From: Catenulispora acidiphila DSM 44928
Lineage (GTDB): Bacteria; Actinomycetota; Actinomycetes; Streptomycetales; Catenulisporaceae
Assembly: GCF_000024025.1 (NCBI RefSeq)
Contig: NC_013131.1
Span: 8,288,229 to 8,352,228 of the forward strand
DNA length: 64,000 bases
Direction: 5' to 3'
Of this stretch, positions 43,759 through 53,074 are shown in pieces. Positions within the stretch are counted from its first letter, which is position 1, and every line of letters starts with the position of its first letter. Under the pieces are notes generated by a model. That model did no database searches. It worked only from the letters and a program-made list of their open reading frames with translations, and was not told the origin of the DNA. The translations under genes and the position numbers were made by a program.

Positions 43759-45003
43759 ATGAGCATCACCGGCCACCTGCGCGGCGCCGTCCAACGGCAT
43801 CCGCATCCGCTGGACGCGGCGATCGCGTTGGTGCTGTTCGTCGCGACGGCGGTGACGGCCTTCGGCGGGCATCAAGCATTCGAGGCCGGCGACCGTGGCG
43901 AACGCGGAGTGCTGCTCGCGATCGTTGCCATCGGGTGCGGGGCGCTCATCGCCCGGCGGCGGTTTCCGAAGATCGCGCTGCTGGTGAGTGCCGGAGCCGC
44001 GGAGATGTTCTTCGCGAAGATCGGGGGCAGCGGGAGCGGAAGCGGCGGTGTGCTGATCGTGCTCGCCCCCTCGATCGCCCTCTATACGGTCGCCGAACAG
44101 GTCGAGCGCCGGTCGGGGCTGATCGCCTGCGGAGCCGCGGTCGCGACGTTCGCCACGGTGCACGCGCTCTCGCATCCGGCGATGCTCGGCGCGGAGAACC
44201 TGGCACTGACGGCGATCGGCGCGCTGGCCATCGCGGCCGGCGACTCCTCGCGCACGCGCCGGGCGTACCTCGCCGAGGTCGAGGCGCGCGCCGAACGCGC
44301 GGAGCAGGCTCGGGAACAGGACGCCAGCCGGCGGGTGGCGGAGGAACGCCTGCGCATCGCCCGGGACCTGCACGACAGTGTGGGCCACCAGCTCGCGCTC
44401 ATCAGCGTCCAGTCGGATGTCGCCGGACGCGCGATCGATACGGATGGTCCGGCGGTGCGTGAGGCGCTCGCGCATGTGAAGGCGGCGAGCCGTCAGGCGT
44501 TGGGTGAGTTGCGGGACACTGTCAGCCTTCTGCGACAGCCGGGCGATCCGGTCGCGCCGACGGAGGCTCCCGCACCGCGACTGGACGCGCTTGAGGACCT
44601 GCTCGCCGCGCTGCGCACGTCCGGGCTGGAGATCGACCAGGCTGTGCGGGGTTCTGTCACTCGGCTCGCTCCCGCCGCGGATCTCACGGCGTACCGGGTC
44701 ATCCAGGAATCGCTGACGAATGTCTCCAAGCACTCCAGCGCGCGGCGTGCACGCTTGCTGCTCGATTACGGTCCGGGTGAGCTGCACGTCGAGATCGACG
44801 ACCTCAGCGTCGGCGATGCTGCTGTGAGCCCTGTACTCCGCTCTTCGCTCCCCCGGCACGGCATCGTGGGCATGCGCGAACGGGTTCTCGCCCTCGGCGG
44901 GCAGTTCACCGCGGGTCCAGGTCGAGAGCCCGCGTTTCGCGTCGCGGCCACCTTGCCGTACCAGCCTCTGGATCTTGCAGTGGGGTCGGAGTCGGAGTCA
45001 TGA
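43759..45003 (+). CDS. sensor histidine kinase (HisKA_3, NarX/DesK type)
   Basis: 414 residues from ATG 43759; GTG 43750 is an alternative with slightly different spacing. Four or so membrane helices (AIALVLFVATAVTAF to AIGALAIAAGD) are followed by a coiled coil and the dimerisation motif ERLRIARDLHDSVGHQLALI with phospho-acceptor His205. The ATP-binding domain has AYRVIQESLTNVSKHSSA and HGIVGMRERVLALGG. The short or absent extracellular loops suggest it senses the membrane itself, as in BceS/DesK-like kinases. It overlaps the response regulator by ATGA. Confidence 0.93.
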   Translation: MSITGHLRGAVQRHPHPLDAAIALVLFVATAVTAFGGHQAFEAGDRGERGVLLAIVAIGCGALIARRRFPKIALLVSAGAAEMFFAKIGGSGSGSGGVLIVLAPSIALYTVAEQVERRSGLIACGAAVATFATVHALSHPAMLGAENLALTAIGALAIAAGDSSRTRRAYLAEVEARAERAEQAREQDASRRVAEERLRIARDLHDSVGHQLALISVQSDVAGRAIDTDGPAVREALAHVKAASRQALGELRDTVSLLRQPGDPVAPTEAPAPRLDALEDLLAALRTSGLEIDQAVRGSVTRLAPAADLTAYRVIQESLTNVSKHSSARRARLLLDYGPGELHVEIDDLSVGDAAVSPVLRSSLPRHGIVGMRERVLALGGQFTAGPGREPAFRVAATLPYQPLDLAVGSESES

Positions 45004-45674
45004 CGATCCGCGTGGTGATCGCCGACGACCAGCCCTTGCTGCGCACCGGATTCTCTGCTCTGGTCGGCTCCGCGCCGGACCTGGAGGTGGTCGGCGAGGC
45101 AGGGGACGGACGGGAGGCGGTGCGACTGGCGAAGGCGGCTCAGGCGGACGTCGTCCTGATGGACATCCGGATGCCGGTGCTCGACGGGCTCGCGGCCACT
45201 CGCCTGATCACCGGCGACGAAGACCTCGCCGGAGTCAAGGTACTGATTCTCACGACGTTCGAGATCGACGAATACGTCTTCGAGGCGCTCCGCGCCGGCG
45301 CGAGCGGCTTCCTGGGCAAGAGCGCCGAAGCCGACGAGCTGCTGGCGGCGATCCGCACCGTCGAACGCGGCGACGCGCTGCTATCCCCCGCCGCGACCAA
45401 AGCCCTCATCTCCCGCTTCCTCACGACACCCGTCGCCCCGCGCCAGCTGGACCAAGCGCAACGCGGCGCCCTCGACGCCCTCACCGACCGCGAGCGCCAG
45501 ATCACCGGCTTCGTCGCCGAAGGCCTGTCCAACGACGAGATCGCCGCCCGCCTGGTCCTCAGCCCGGCCACGGTCAAGACGCACGTCAACCGCGCCATGG
45601 TCAAGGTCGGGGCGCGGGATCGGGCGCAGTTGGTGGTCTTCGCCCACCGCAGCGGTCTGGCCAGCGTCGGCTGA
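45000..45674 (+). CDS. NarL/LuxR-type response regulator
   Basis: 224 residues. A receiver domain has the phospho-acceptor Asp55 in VLMDIRMPVLDG, the threonine in LILTTF and lysine in FLGKS. The C-terminal LuxR HTH reads LTDRERQITGFVAEGLSNDE, then IAARL and TVKTHVNRAMVKVGA. Its start overlaps the kinase stop by four bases. The pair most likely controls the divergent ABC-2 exporter; this is inferred from position. Confidence 0.95.
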   Translation: MTIRVVIADDQPLLRTGFSALVGSAPDLEVVGEAGDGREAVRLAKAAQADVVLMDIRMPVLDGLAATRLITGDEDLAGVKVLILTTFEIDEYVFEALRAGASGFLGKSAEADELLAAIRTVERGDALLSPAATKALISRFLTTPVAPRQLDQAQRGALDALTDRERQITGFVAEGLSNDEIAARLVLSPATVKTHVNRAMVKVGARDRAQLVVFAHRSGLASVG

Positions 45675-45776
45675 GCGGCTGAGCAACCGAGCGGCTGAGC
45701 GGCTGCTCACGCGCGAGGGCGCCGCCACGCTGGTCGGTATCCACTACCTACCGCCGCCACCGTCCGATGCGGTTTC

Positions 45777-46328
45777 ATGGCTGGTATGGCGCCGCGCTCG
45801 AAGGTCACTGCCTTGTGGGTCACCGTGGCGTCGCTGGGCACGCTGTGCGCGATCGGCCTGGTCGCCTTCGGCGCCGTCGCGGGACTCGCGGGCATCCTCG
45901 ACCAAACGGCGGCCGACCGCGTGTACCACGTCCAGTTCGGACACCCCGGCGCCGGCTGCGACAGCAAGAACACCATCGGCTTCGACATCGACGACGGCCA
46001 AGCGCTGCTCTGCTCGGCGTCGCCGAACACCATCGGCCAGACACACGGCTATGGCTTCTCCGCCGCACAGAACGCTGAGATCACCGACCTGGCCACTCAG
46101 CTCGGAACCGACGGTCTGTCACCAGCGGACCAACAGCAGGTCCAGCAGCGTGTGGACCAGATCGTCGCCGACCTGCCGCACACCCGACGCCCCGGACACG
46201 GCGCCCTGTTCTGGGGCGCGCGGCAGGCCTGGATCAGCTGCGGACTGGTGCTCGGTAGCCTTCTGAGCCTCGTTCTGCTGTGGTGGGCGCTGCTCCGCTC
46301 CGCGGCGCGGGGAAACCACCTGCGCTGA
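45777..46328 (+). CDS. hypothetical membrane protein with two helices
   Basis: 183 residues, not recognised. One helix near residues 12-38 (LWVTVASLGTLCAIGLVAFG) and one near 150-175 (CGLVLGSLLSLVLLWWALL) enclose an extracytoplasmic domain with a cysteine pair (PGAGCDSKN, ALLCSAS) and a Gln-rich helical stretch (SPADQQQVQQRVDQIVADLP). The start could be ATG 45777 or 45786; neither has a strong ribosome binding site. It follows the two-component system but after a 100-bp gap. Confidence 0.65.
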   Translation: MAGMAPRSKVTALWVTVASLGTLCAIGLVAFGAVAGLAGILDQTAADRVYHVQFGHPGAGCDSKNTIGFDIDDGQALLCSASPNTIGQTHGYGFSAAQNAEITDLATQLGTDGLSPADQQQVQQRVDQIVADLPHTRRPGHGALFWGARQAWISCGLVLGSLLSLVLLWWALLRSAARGNHLR

Positions 46329-46467
46329 GAGTGCCGGGACCGATGACCGTACCGGCGCTCGTGAGGCCGGATCAAAAAAAGTCGCCGACCGTGTACAACC
46401 TTTCGCGTGTTGCCAGCCCTTAGAGAAGCAGCGGCGTTCACCATCGCTGCGTTCGAGAGGGGCGGGG

Positions 46468-48036
46468 ATGGCGTATCAACTGTCGGGGGTGAGATCACGT
46501 CTGCGAGCGCATCGGTGGATGCGGGTTCCGATATCTCCTGTCGGGCTCGGGGTCATCTCTGGTGCGCTGATGGCGATACGGCTTCTGGTTCCGGTACCCG
46601 TTGGCATGGCGGACAACAATGATGGGTCGCGTCTGTTATGTCTTGTCGGCGCAGACGCCGGCGCGGTACATAGCAGTGCGCTTCCGTATTGGCAGTACGT
46701 GGTCGAGCGGTATCCGTTCACACCGTCGCCGCACCATTGCGAGCCCTATCCGTCGACCATGCTTCTTCCTGCGAAGCTCGCCGCGCTGGTGCATCAGCAC
46801 ATACTCGGCTTGGCCGGCGCCATCGACTTGCGAGAACTGGCTGTCGAGTACTGCCTCGTCGTTGGATTCGTGATGTGGGTCGCTGCTCGGCTGACGCGAA
46901 GCTGGCGTCCGGCGGCGCGGGGCGCGTTTCTCGTGGCATTGTTCCTGGTGCTCGCCGAGGCTACCTTCGCCGATTATGCGAACTCGCCGTATACGGAGAC
47001 CGCCGCCTTGTGGGGGCTGGCGGTGTTCTCGGTGGCCGGCGTCGCGGCGAGCGTCACGCACTCCCGGCAGCGGGCCGCGTACGTGGTCGCCTGGGTGGCG
47101 GCTCTGTTCACGGTCGGCGCGAAGGTCGAGACCCTGACAATGGCGATCCCGCTGTGCGTCTTCTTCGGCAGCCGCAAGCTGGACTGGGGACGCTTCAGCG
47201 GGGGTCTTAGGGCTCGTGCCATCCCCACCCTCACCGTGTTATCGCTGGTCGGGATAGCGATGTGGCAGGGTGGGGCGTTCGGCGGCGGCCCGAACGATCA
47301 GCAGACGAACGTCCGGAACGAGCTCACCATGACGCTCATGCCGCTCTCGGGCGATCCCGGCGGCGTCGCCACAGGGCTGGGGCTTCCTCACTCGTTCGGC
47401 GCCTATAGCGGCACGAGCATTTGGTCCGCGCACCCCATGCAACAGGACCCTGCGTTCGACCCGTCGCGCGTCACCTTCGTCCGCATAGCGGGATACCTGG
47501 CTACGCATCCCCGGCTTACGGCTCGCGTTCTGGCGAGCGGTTCTGGTCCCTTTTTGAGGCTGTTCCGTACCGACTACTACATCGGTGACTACACAAAGGC
47601 CGACAGTCTGGGAAGACCGCAGCGGGAGGACCACCGAATAGCAGTCATCTCCTGGGTCGCCAACCACTTCGCCTGGGTCGGCTTCGGCGGCATTGTGGCA
47701 TTCTGGATCGCCTGTGCGATCGGCGCGGTCCTTCTGCGCCGGCGCAGCGCGAAGGGTTCACCGCAGCGGGCGTTCGCCATCGTCTCGCTCACTTTCACGG
47801 CCGGTTCCGTCATCCAGTATCTGACCGCCGTTTTCGGCGAGGGCAACGAGGTGACGAAGCATCTTGTCGTCAGCCTCTTCTGCGCGACACTCGCGCCGCT
47901 GTGGATCGTCGCGGTGGGGATTGCGCATCGTAGACCGGCTGAGGCGTCGGCCGCGGTCGTTCCGAAGCGGCGAGAATCCCCGACTTATTCGCTGGATCGA
48001 GTGAATGCCCCATATCCCTCCGGTGATGCGCGTTGA
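46468..48036 (+). CDS. polytopic membrane protein (GT-C glycosyltransferase-like)
   Basis: 522 residues from ATG 46468, behind GGGGCGGGG. About ten membrane helices and a large N-terminal external loop after the first helix (CLVGADAGAVHSSALPYW, HHCEPYPS) resemble actinobacterial GT-C type or other lipid-linked sugar transferases, but no DxD-type acidic pair could be placed with confidence. The gene carries a TTA leucine codon (codon 258, 47239-47241). TTA codons are rare in these genomes and tie expression to the bldA tRNA in development. The next gene encodes a secreted SGNH hydrolase. Confidence 0.7.
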   Translation: MAYQLSGVRSRLRAHRWMRVPISPVGLGVISGALMAIRLLVPVPVGMADNNDGSRLLCLVGADAGAVHSSALPYWQYVVERYPFTPSPHHCEPYPSTMLLPAKLAALVHQHILGLAGAIDLRELAVEYCLVVGFVMWVAARLTRSWRPAARGAFLVALFLVLAEATFADYANSPYTETAALWGLAVFSVAGVAASVTHSRQRAAYVVAWVAALFTVGAKVETLTMAIPLCVFFGSRKLDWGRFSGGLRARAIPTLTVLSLVGIAMWQGGAFGGGPNDQQTNVRNELTMTLMPLSGDPGGVATGLGLPHSFGAYSGTSIWSAHPMQQDPAFDPSRVTFVRIAGYLATHPRLTARVLASGSGPFLRLFRTDYYIGDYTKADSLGRPQREDHRIAVISWVANHFAWVGFGGIVAFWIACAIGAVLLRRRSAKGSPQRAFAIVSLTFTAGSVIQYLTAVFGEGNEVTKHLVVSLFCATLAPLWIVAVGIAHRRPAEASAAVVPKRRESPTYSLDRVNAPYPSGDAR

Positions 48037-48120
48037 CTTGCATTCCCGGATAAGGCTTCTGTGATCTTGGCGATATCCGCCCTGATCCACTGAAGTCACC
48101 ATGACGGGAAAGGTCTATTG

Positions 48121-49374
48121 ATGCGTCCGTATGAGAAAGTGCGGCGACGACTTCGTTCGCTGGCCTTCGCCGGGGTTCTGCTCCCGGCTCTGCTGGTCCC
48201 CGCCGTCGCGGCGCAGGGCGCCTCGGGCTCGCCGCAGAGCGTGCGCGGCTCGCACTCCGGCAGCCTGGCCACGCCGAGCGCCGTGCCCGGCGGCGATCCC
48301 TGGGTCGTCTCGCTCGGCGACTCCTACATCTCCGGCGAGGGCGGCCGCTGGGCCGGCAACACCGACCAGAGCAGCTCGAAGATCGACGCCCTGGGTCCCA
48401 CGGCGTACTTCGACAACAAGGACCACACCGCCGAGCTGATCCCCCGGTGCCACCGCTCGCTCTCGGCGGAGGTGCACATCGGGATTGCGCACAGCCTGAA
48501 CCTGGCGTGCTCCGGCGCGCGGACGTCGACGTTCACCGAGGGCGGCTACTTCAAGCCCGGGCTGGACTTCTACAACGTCGGCGGCCACCAGGGCCAGGCG
48601 CTGATGCTCCGCGACTTCGCGCTGAAGAACCGCGTCACGATGGTCGCGGTCTCCATCGGGGGCAACGACTTCGGGTTCGGCGACGTCGTCACGTCCTGCG
48701 TCGAGCACTACCTGGCCGGCACGCTGTGCAAGAACGATCTCGCGGTCACCAGCCACTTCAACGCGGCCAACGCCGCTCGGATCACCAAGGACATCGCGTC
48801 GGCCCTGCGCAACGTGGGCCTGGCGATGGCCTCGGCCGGGTACCCGGACAACTCGTACAAGATCCTCGTCCAGAACTACCCCTCCCCCATCCCGTTCGGC
48901 GTCGACTTCCGCTACCCGGAGCACTACAACCGGCAGTTCGTGGGCGGATGCGGCCTGTGGAACGCGGACGCGGACTGGGCCCTGCAGACCGCCATGCCGA
49001 CGGTCACCCGCTCGATCGGCGCCGCCATCGTCGACAGCGGCCTGAGGAACATCATCACCATGGACGTCTCCCGGGCCGTGGGCGGGCACAAGCTCTGCGA
49101 GAAGGGCGTCGGCCTGCTGGAGGAAGTCGGCCTCAACAGCTGGAAGGATCCCGGCGCGGTCGACAAGACCGAGTGGATCAACCAGATCCGGATCGTCACG
49201 TTCGGGACGGACTACTTCCAGCAGGAGTCGCTGCACCCCAACTACTGGTCGCAGTTGGGCTTGCGCAACTGCCTGCGGCAGGCGTACTCCGGCCCTGTGC
49301 CGCACGGAGGCGTCTGCGTCATCGCCCGCAAGGGTCTGACATTCCGCGGCGAACCCGAGATGAGTCTGCTGTAA
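48121..49374 (+). CDS. secreted SGNH/GDSL hydrolase
   Basis: 417 residues from ATG 48121 (GGGAAAGG upstream). A signal peptide (LAFAGVLLPALLVPAVAAQ) is followed by block I VSLGDSYISGEGG with the nucleophile serine, block II LACSGARTST, block III VSIGGNDFGFGD and block V ESLHPNYWSQLG with the Asp/His-equivalent histidine. Several cysteines (PRCHRS, TSCVEHY, TLCKND, GGCGLW) suggest disulfides outside the cell. It should be an esterase or lipase; the acyl substrate is unknown. Confidence 0.92.
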   Translation: MRPYEKVRRRLRSLAFAGVLLPALLVPAVAAQGASGSPQSVRGSHSGSLATPSAVPGGDPWVVSLGDSYISGEGGRWAGNTDQSSSKIDALGPTAYFDNKDHTAELIPRCHRSLSAEVHIGIAHSLNLACSGARTSTFTEGGYFKPGLDFYNVGGHQGQALMLRDFALKNRVTMVAVSIGGNDFGFGDVVTSCVEHYLAGTLCKNDLAVTSHFNAANAARITKDIASALRNVGLAMASAGYPDNSYKILVQNYPSPIPFGVDFRYPEHYNRQFVGGCGLWNADADWALQTAMPTVTRSIGAAIVDSGLRNIITMDVSRAVGGHKLCEKGVGLLEEVGLNSWKDPGAVDKTEWINQIRIVTFGTDYFQQESLHPNYWSQLGLRNCLRQAYSGPVPHGGVCVIARKGLTFRGEPEMSLL

Positions 49375-49393
49375 GTCAATGCTCGAAGACTCT

Positions 49394-49425
49394 GCTGGAC
49401 GCTGACGGAAACGTCAGCGTCCAGC
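49394..49425. terminator. bidirectional terminator with GAAA tetraloop
   Basis: A perfect 14-bp stem (GCTGGACGCTGACG and complement) capped by GAAA, between the SGNH hydrolase stop and the convergent hypothetical gene, whose last codons it overlaps. Confidence 0.75.
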
Positions 49426-50250
49426 GGGGTTGGCCTTGAGCTGCTCTCGATATTCGCCAAGCAGTACCCGCCGTACCAGGTCGGCGTCCGAGCTGCCCGG
49501 CAGGCTTCCGTACCCGGTCGCCGCCCAGACCGAGCCTTCCTTGGGCGCGACGAAGTACGGCAGCTCGACCAGCGCGCGCGTGCGGCGCCGGACTCGCACG
49601 GTGACGGCGATCGGCATGATGTCCAGCGGCAGGTTCTCCTGCGCGCGACGCCGGCACTCCGCACACATCGGGACCGGCGATCCCTTGCCCCGCGGCGAGT
49701 TCTGGCGCTGTCGCTTCTTCGACTTGTGTGCGGGGTCCGAGCCGCTGGAGGCCGCGCCGTGCAGCGGATTGTAGAAACAGCGCGGTCGGCGATGCGGCGC
49801 CGGTCGGCCCTCGTGGCGGGCGCTCGCCACCGCGAAGTGCGTCGCCGCGATGTCGAGCAATGCTGACACGCCGCCGAGCTCTACCGGCGCTTCGGCCTCA
49901 TCGAGGAGCTTGCCGGCTGCGGCGTAGGCGTCCAGGGCAAGCAGGTACTCGCGGGTGACCTGCTCCTCGCCGTTGCGCAGGCTCAGTTCTGAGGCGGCGA
50001 GCTTCTCCCCGACGTCGACCAGCCGTGGCTCCACATGCGCGCGGATGTCTCGGCAGAGCGCGTTCCAGCGCGCCGGATCGACGCGCGGCAGGGTGATTGT
50101 CTTGGTCTGCTTCTGTATCGGGACGGGCTGAGGACGACCCGCATCGTCCCCGAAGCCGCTCCAGACGAAGCGGGTCCAGAACGAATGCAGCCTGGCGCTG
50201 AATCCCCGTGGCCTGCGCGCTGACGTGTTGTGTTGGCTTCCCCCATGCAC
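49414..50250 (-). CDS. hypothetical protein with two cysteine motifs
   Basis: 278 residues from GTG 50250; the ribosome binding site is weak. It appears cytoplasmic. The N-terminal half is helical (ALCRDIRAHVEPRLVDVGEK, EYLLALDAYAAAGKLLDEAE). The C-terminal half has RCFYNPLHGAASS and, after a Lys/Arg-rich spacer, PMCAECRRRAQ. The Cys...Cys-x2-Cys arrangement could bind zinc. It ends FVAPKEGSVWAATGYGSLPG, a pattern seen in uncharacterised actinobacterial proteins. Function unknown. Confidence 0.7.
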   Translation of the reverse strand: MHGGSQHNTSARRPRGFSARLHSFWTRFVWSGFGDDAGRPQPVPIQKQTKTITLPRVDPARWNALCRDIRAHVEPRLVDVGEKLAASELSLRNGEEQVTREYLLALDAYAAAGKLLDEAEAPVELGGVSALLDIAATHFAVASARHEGRPAPHRRPRCFYNPLHGAASSGSDPAHKSKKRQRQNSPRGKGSPVPMCAECRRRAQENLPLDIMPIAVTVRVRRRTRALVELPYFVAPKEGSVWAATGYGSLPGSSDADLVRRVLLGEYREQLKANPAGR

Positions 50251-50364
50251 GCTTCCAGGCTAGCTGGTCAGGCTCTCGTCGAACACGGCGCGGCGCCGGA
50301 GAAGCGCGAGACGCGGAACCGGCTAGCCAGCGCGGGGGGCGAGATGCACAGCGGGTCACCTCGC

Positions 50365-50655
50365 CTAGTGCGCGCGGTGGCCGTCCGTCGTGGCGCCGGC
50401 GTGTTCGCGCCAGGCGTGCATGCCGGCGATGGAGGCGTGCTTGGCCTGCTCCATCTTGACGGCTGCGGCGGTGGCCGGGGAGATGCCGCGTTGCCTGGAC
50501 CAGACCATCGCGCCGCGGAGGGCGCTGATGGCGGCGAGCGCCATGCCCATGGTGGCGAGCATGAGCCCGCCGCCGGTCAGGGCGGCGCCGATCTTGATCA
50601 TGCGGGTGTCGGGGACCGACAGGGTGGCCTCTTCTGCTGCCTCTGAACGCCTCAT
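50365..50655 (-). CDS. hypothetical membrane-associated protein (96 aa)
   Basis: Not recognised. The start ATG 50655 (MRRSEAAEEATLSVPDTRMI) has AGGG upstream; ATG 50673 is six codons longer. One strong hydrophobic segment (LTGGGLMLATMGMALAAISA) would cross the membrane, and the C-terminus is His/Ala/Met-rich (HASIAGMHAWREHA). It stands alone between two minus-strand genes. Confidence 0.5.
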   Translation of the reverse strand: MRRSEAAEEATLSVPDTRMIKIGAALTGGGLMLATMGMALAAISALRGAMVWSRQRGISPATAAAVKMEQAKHASIAGMHAWREHAGATTDGHRAH

Positions 50656-50729
50656 GATTCGACCCTGCGCCATGTTGCCGGGTCTCGCATCTTCGCGCGC
50701 CCACTGGTGGTACTCCCGGGACCCGATCG

Positions 50730-51023
50730 TCAGGTGGTGACCAGGTTGAACACCTGGTAGACCTTCGGCTCGGGCACCGGGGCGCCGAACTCCGCGTGCA
50801 GCGGGGCGATGATCTCGCCGAACTGCTGGAAGGACTGCTTGGAGTCCCAGACGTCGACGATGAGCAGCCCGTCGGGCGTGGTGGCGGCGGTGTGCGAGAG
50901 CAGCCCGGCCACCGGCCAGTCCGACGTCTCCTTGGCACCGCGGCCTTCGCTCATCTTCTTCGTGATCTGCTCGTACATGTCCTGGGTCATGCCCGGAAGC
51001 TCGAAAACCGTGACGACCGCCAT
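50730..51023 (-). CDS. ABM/EthD-like dimeric alpha/beta-barrel protein
   Basis: 97 residues from ATG 51023 (GGAGA upstream). The ferredoxin-like barrel pattern VVTVFELPGMTQDMYEQITK, then LSHTAATTPDGLLIVDVWDS and FQQFGEIIAPLHAEFG, matches antibiotic-biosynthesis-monooxygenase-like proteins. In those it may act as a heme-free oxygenase or only bind small molecules. It is the last gene in the kinase/FHA-transporter group, 107 bp behind the DUF6777-like gene. Confidence 0.75.
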   Translation of the reverse strand: MAVVTVFELPGMTQDMYEQITKKMSEGRGAKETSDWPVAGLLSHTAATTPDGLLIVDVWDSKQSFQQFGEIIAPLHAEFGAPVPEPKVYQVFNLVTT

Positions 51024-51130
51024 GCGTGTCTCCTCTGTGGGAGTGGATACGGACAGGGTCAGTCGAGCACGGTGTTCGCACGCCCGCCCGACGGCCGGAC
51101 CGCTCGTGTGAATCGTGGAAGCGAGCAGCC

Positions 51131-52903
51131 TCAGGATCCCGTGCCCGTCGCGGTCGGCACGGGTGGCGAGGTGGTGCCGATCGGTGCGGACGTCGGCGGT
51201 GAGGTCGGGTTCGACGTCGTCGTCTCGCCGGAGCCGGTGGTCGTGGACGTCAGCGGGGAGGTCGAGGTCGAGGACGTCACGTTCCCCGACGTGGAGCCGG
51301 ACGGGCACGGCGACTCGCTGCCCGAGGCCGACCCTGTGGCGCAGGACGTGCTCGGGGACGTCGAGGAACTGCCCGATCCGGACGAGGATGTCGAGGACGA
51401 CGGCGACGTGGAACTGCCGGTGGGCGGCGGCACCTTGTGGTCGCCGTGGCCGGTCCCACCGGTCGGCCTGCCGAAGTACTGGCCGGTCGTCGGGTCGAAG
51501 AGCACGATGACGGTGATCTGGACCGGCGCCGGCTGGACGACCACCACGTTCTGCGGCCGGAAGCCGGACCACGCGGTGCCGGTGAACTTCTCGGACGACT
51601 GCGCGGCCGGCGGCAGCAGCGGGTTGCCGCACGCACAGCGGGCCCGCGGCACGCCGTGACTGTCGACGAGCACCGCGGTCCCGGCTTGCAGGACGGACTG
51701 GAAGGTCGTGGCCTGGCCGTTGCTGAAGCCGTGGTTGGTCACCCGGGTGTCGGTGCGCAGGACGACTGGCGTCAGCGAGTGCAGATACGCCGGAATGTCC
51801 GCCTGCGCGATGCCCTCGACGCCGGCCCACGCCTTGCCCTTGTCGGGGTGCGCGGTGAGGAAGTCGGAGAGCTGGTTGACGTCGCAGCTCGAGACGTTTT
51901 CGGTGCCGCCATAGAGGCCCGCGGCGGCGCCGGACACGGTTTTCGCGCCGTTCGAGCTGGTCGCGCTCGCCGATGCGGACGGACCGGTACTCGCGGCGGC
52001 GGGCGGCGGCGCCTTGGTCGGCGAGGAGGTGTAGGCGTCGGGCCCGGAGGACGAGGTGTCTTGCAGGAGCACCGGCTTGGCGGAGGCGGTGCCGGTACCG
52101 AGCGTGATGGCCAGCGCCGTGGCGAGCCCGACGACGAGCACCCCGACGCCGATGCCGACGGGGCGGCGCCACCAGGGACGGCCGCCGGACGCTCCGGAGC
52201 CCGAGCCGGACGGCGGTTTCGGAGGCGGCGCCATGGAGGAACCCGAACCGGACGCGCCGCTGGGCGCCTGGCTGCTGCCGGAGGGGACGCCGGACAGCGG
52301 GCCGGAGGGCGGACCGGTCGGCGAGCCCGACTGGGATCCGGACGGCGGCGGGGATGGCGGGGGCGGCTGCGACGGTCGGTTGCCGCCACCGCTCGCTGGT
52401 GGTGAGGAGGAGGAAGAGGCGACGGCGGCGGAGGGCTGCTGGGATGATGCCTCGGTCGGCGAGCGCTCCGAGGACGGTGTCGGAGGACGGTCGGAAGCCT
52501 CGGTCGGCGGGTACTGCGAGGCCTGTGCCGGGGGACGATCTGCTGCTTCGGTTGGCGGATACTGCGAAGCCTGGGTCGGAGGACGATCCGCAGCCTCAGT
52601 GGGCGGGTATTGCGACGCCTGGGTCGGAGGGCGCTCCGAGGATGGTGCCGGAGGATTGTCCGACGCTTCGGTTGGCGGATACTGGGACGCCTGCGTCGGA
52701 GGATGCTCCGAAGCTTGGGCCGGAGGATTGTCCGATGCTTCGGTCGGCGGGTATTGCGAGGCCTGCGTCGGAGGGTGCTCCGGCGGGCTGTCCGCAGACT
52801 CGGTCGGCGGATGCGGCGGCTGGGGCTGCGGCTCCTCGGCTTCGGGTTTGGCTTCGCCCTCGCCGGAAGTAGGCGGCGGTGTGGTAGTCAACGCTCGTCT
52901 CAC
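51131..52903 (-). CDS. membrane-anchored repeat protein with DUF6777-like extracellular domain
   Basis: 590 residues. The first 245 residues are a cytoplasmic, Pro/Gln/Ser-rich low-complexity region, with PPTQASQYPPTEA-type repeats at residues 32-151. One membrane helix (about 249-269; VGIGVGVLVVGLATALAITL) precedes an extracellular domain (about 300-500; AGLYGGTENVSSCDVNQLSD, ARCACGNPLLPPAAQSS) seen downstream of actinobacterial Ser/Thr kinases and called DUF6777. A Ser/Thr-rich tail ends it. The start may be GTG 52903 or TTG 52891, the latter better spaced from AGGTGAG. It follows the kinase gene by 171 bp; the Thr/Ser-rich cytoplasmic part is a plausible kinase substrate, which is inference. 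Confidence 0.8.
   Translation of the reverse strand: MRRALTTTPPPTSGEGEAKPEAEEPQPQPPHPPTESADSPPEHPPTQASQYPPTEASDNPPAQASEHPPTQASQYPPTEASDNPPAPSSERPPTQASQYPPTEAADRPPTQASQYPPTEAADRPPAQASQYPPTEASDRPPTPSSERSPTEASSQQPSAAVASSSSSPPASGGGNRPSQPPPPSPPPSGSQSGSPTGPPSGPLSGVPSGSSQAPSGASGSGSSMAPPPKPPSGSGSGASGGRPWWRRPVGIGVGVLVVGLATALAITLGTGTASAKPVLLQDTSSSGPDAYTSSPTKAPPPAAASTGPSASASATSSNGAKTVSGAAAGLYGGTENVSSCDVNQLSDFLTAHPDKGKAWAGVEGIAQADIPAYLHSLTPVVLRTDTRVTNHGFSNGQATTFQSVLQAGTAVLVDSHGVPRARCACGNPLLPPAAQSSEKFTGTAWSGFRPQNVVVVQPAPVQITVIVLFDPTTGQYFGRPTGGTGHGDHKVPPPTGSSTSPSSSTSSSGSGSSSTSPSTSCATGSASGSESPCPSGSTSGNVTSSTSTSPLTSTTTGSGETTTSNPTSPPTSAPIGTTSPPVPTATGTGS
52451..52810 (-). repeat. degenerate 30/60-bp tandem repeats encoding PPTQASQYPPTEAS
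   Basis: About twelve ten-residue units alternate PPTQASQY-like and PPTEASDN-like sequences. High DNA identity between units suggests recent expansion and unstable length. They are coding repeats, not a CRISPR array. Confidence 0.85.
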
Positions 52904-53074
52904 CTGCTTCGACGGTGCTGGGCGGTGCCGGGGGGGTTGGCGGTTTGGTGGTGGTCTCTGCGTGCCATTGTCACTGGCGGCGAGCGTGGGGTCGCAACCT
53001 CTGAGGGGCGGTACCGAGGGGTCGCGGCTGGCGTTTGCGCAGGTCGGGGCTGTGTCGTGGATGCTGCGGGGGAT

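Noticed and set aside
52451..52810. Regular repeats as a CRISPR array
   Set aside because: Units are contiguous coding repeats without unique spacers.
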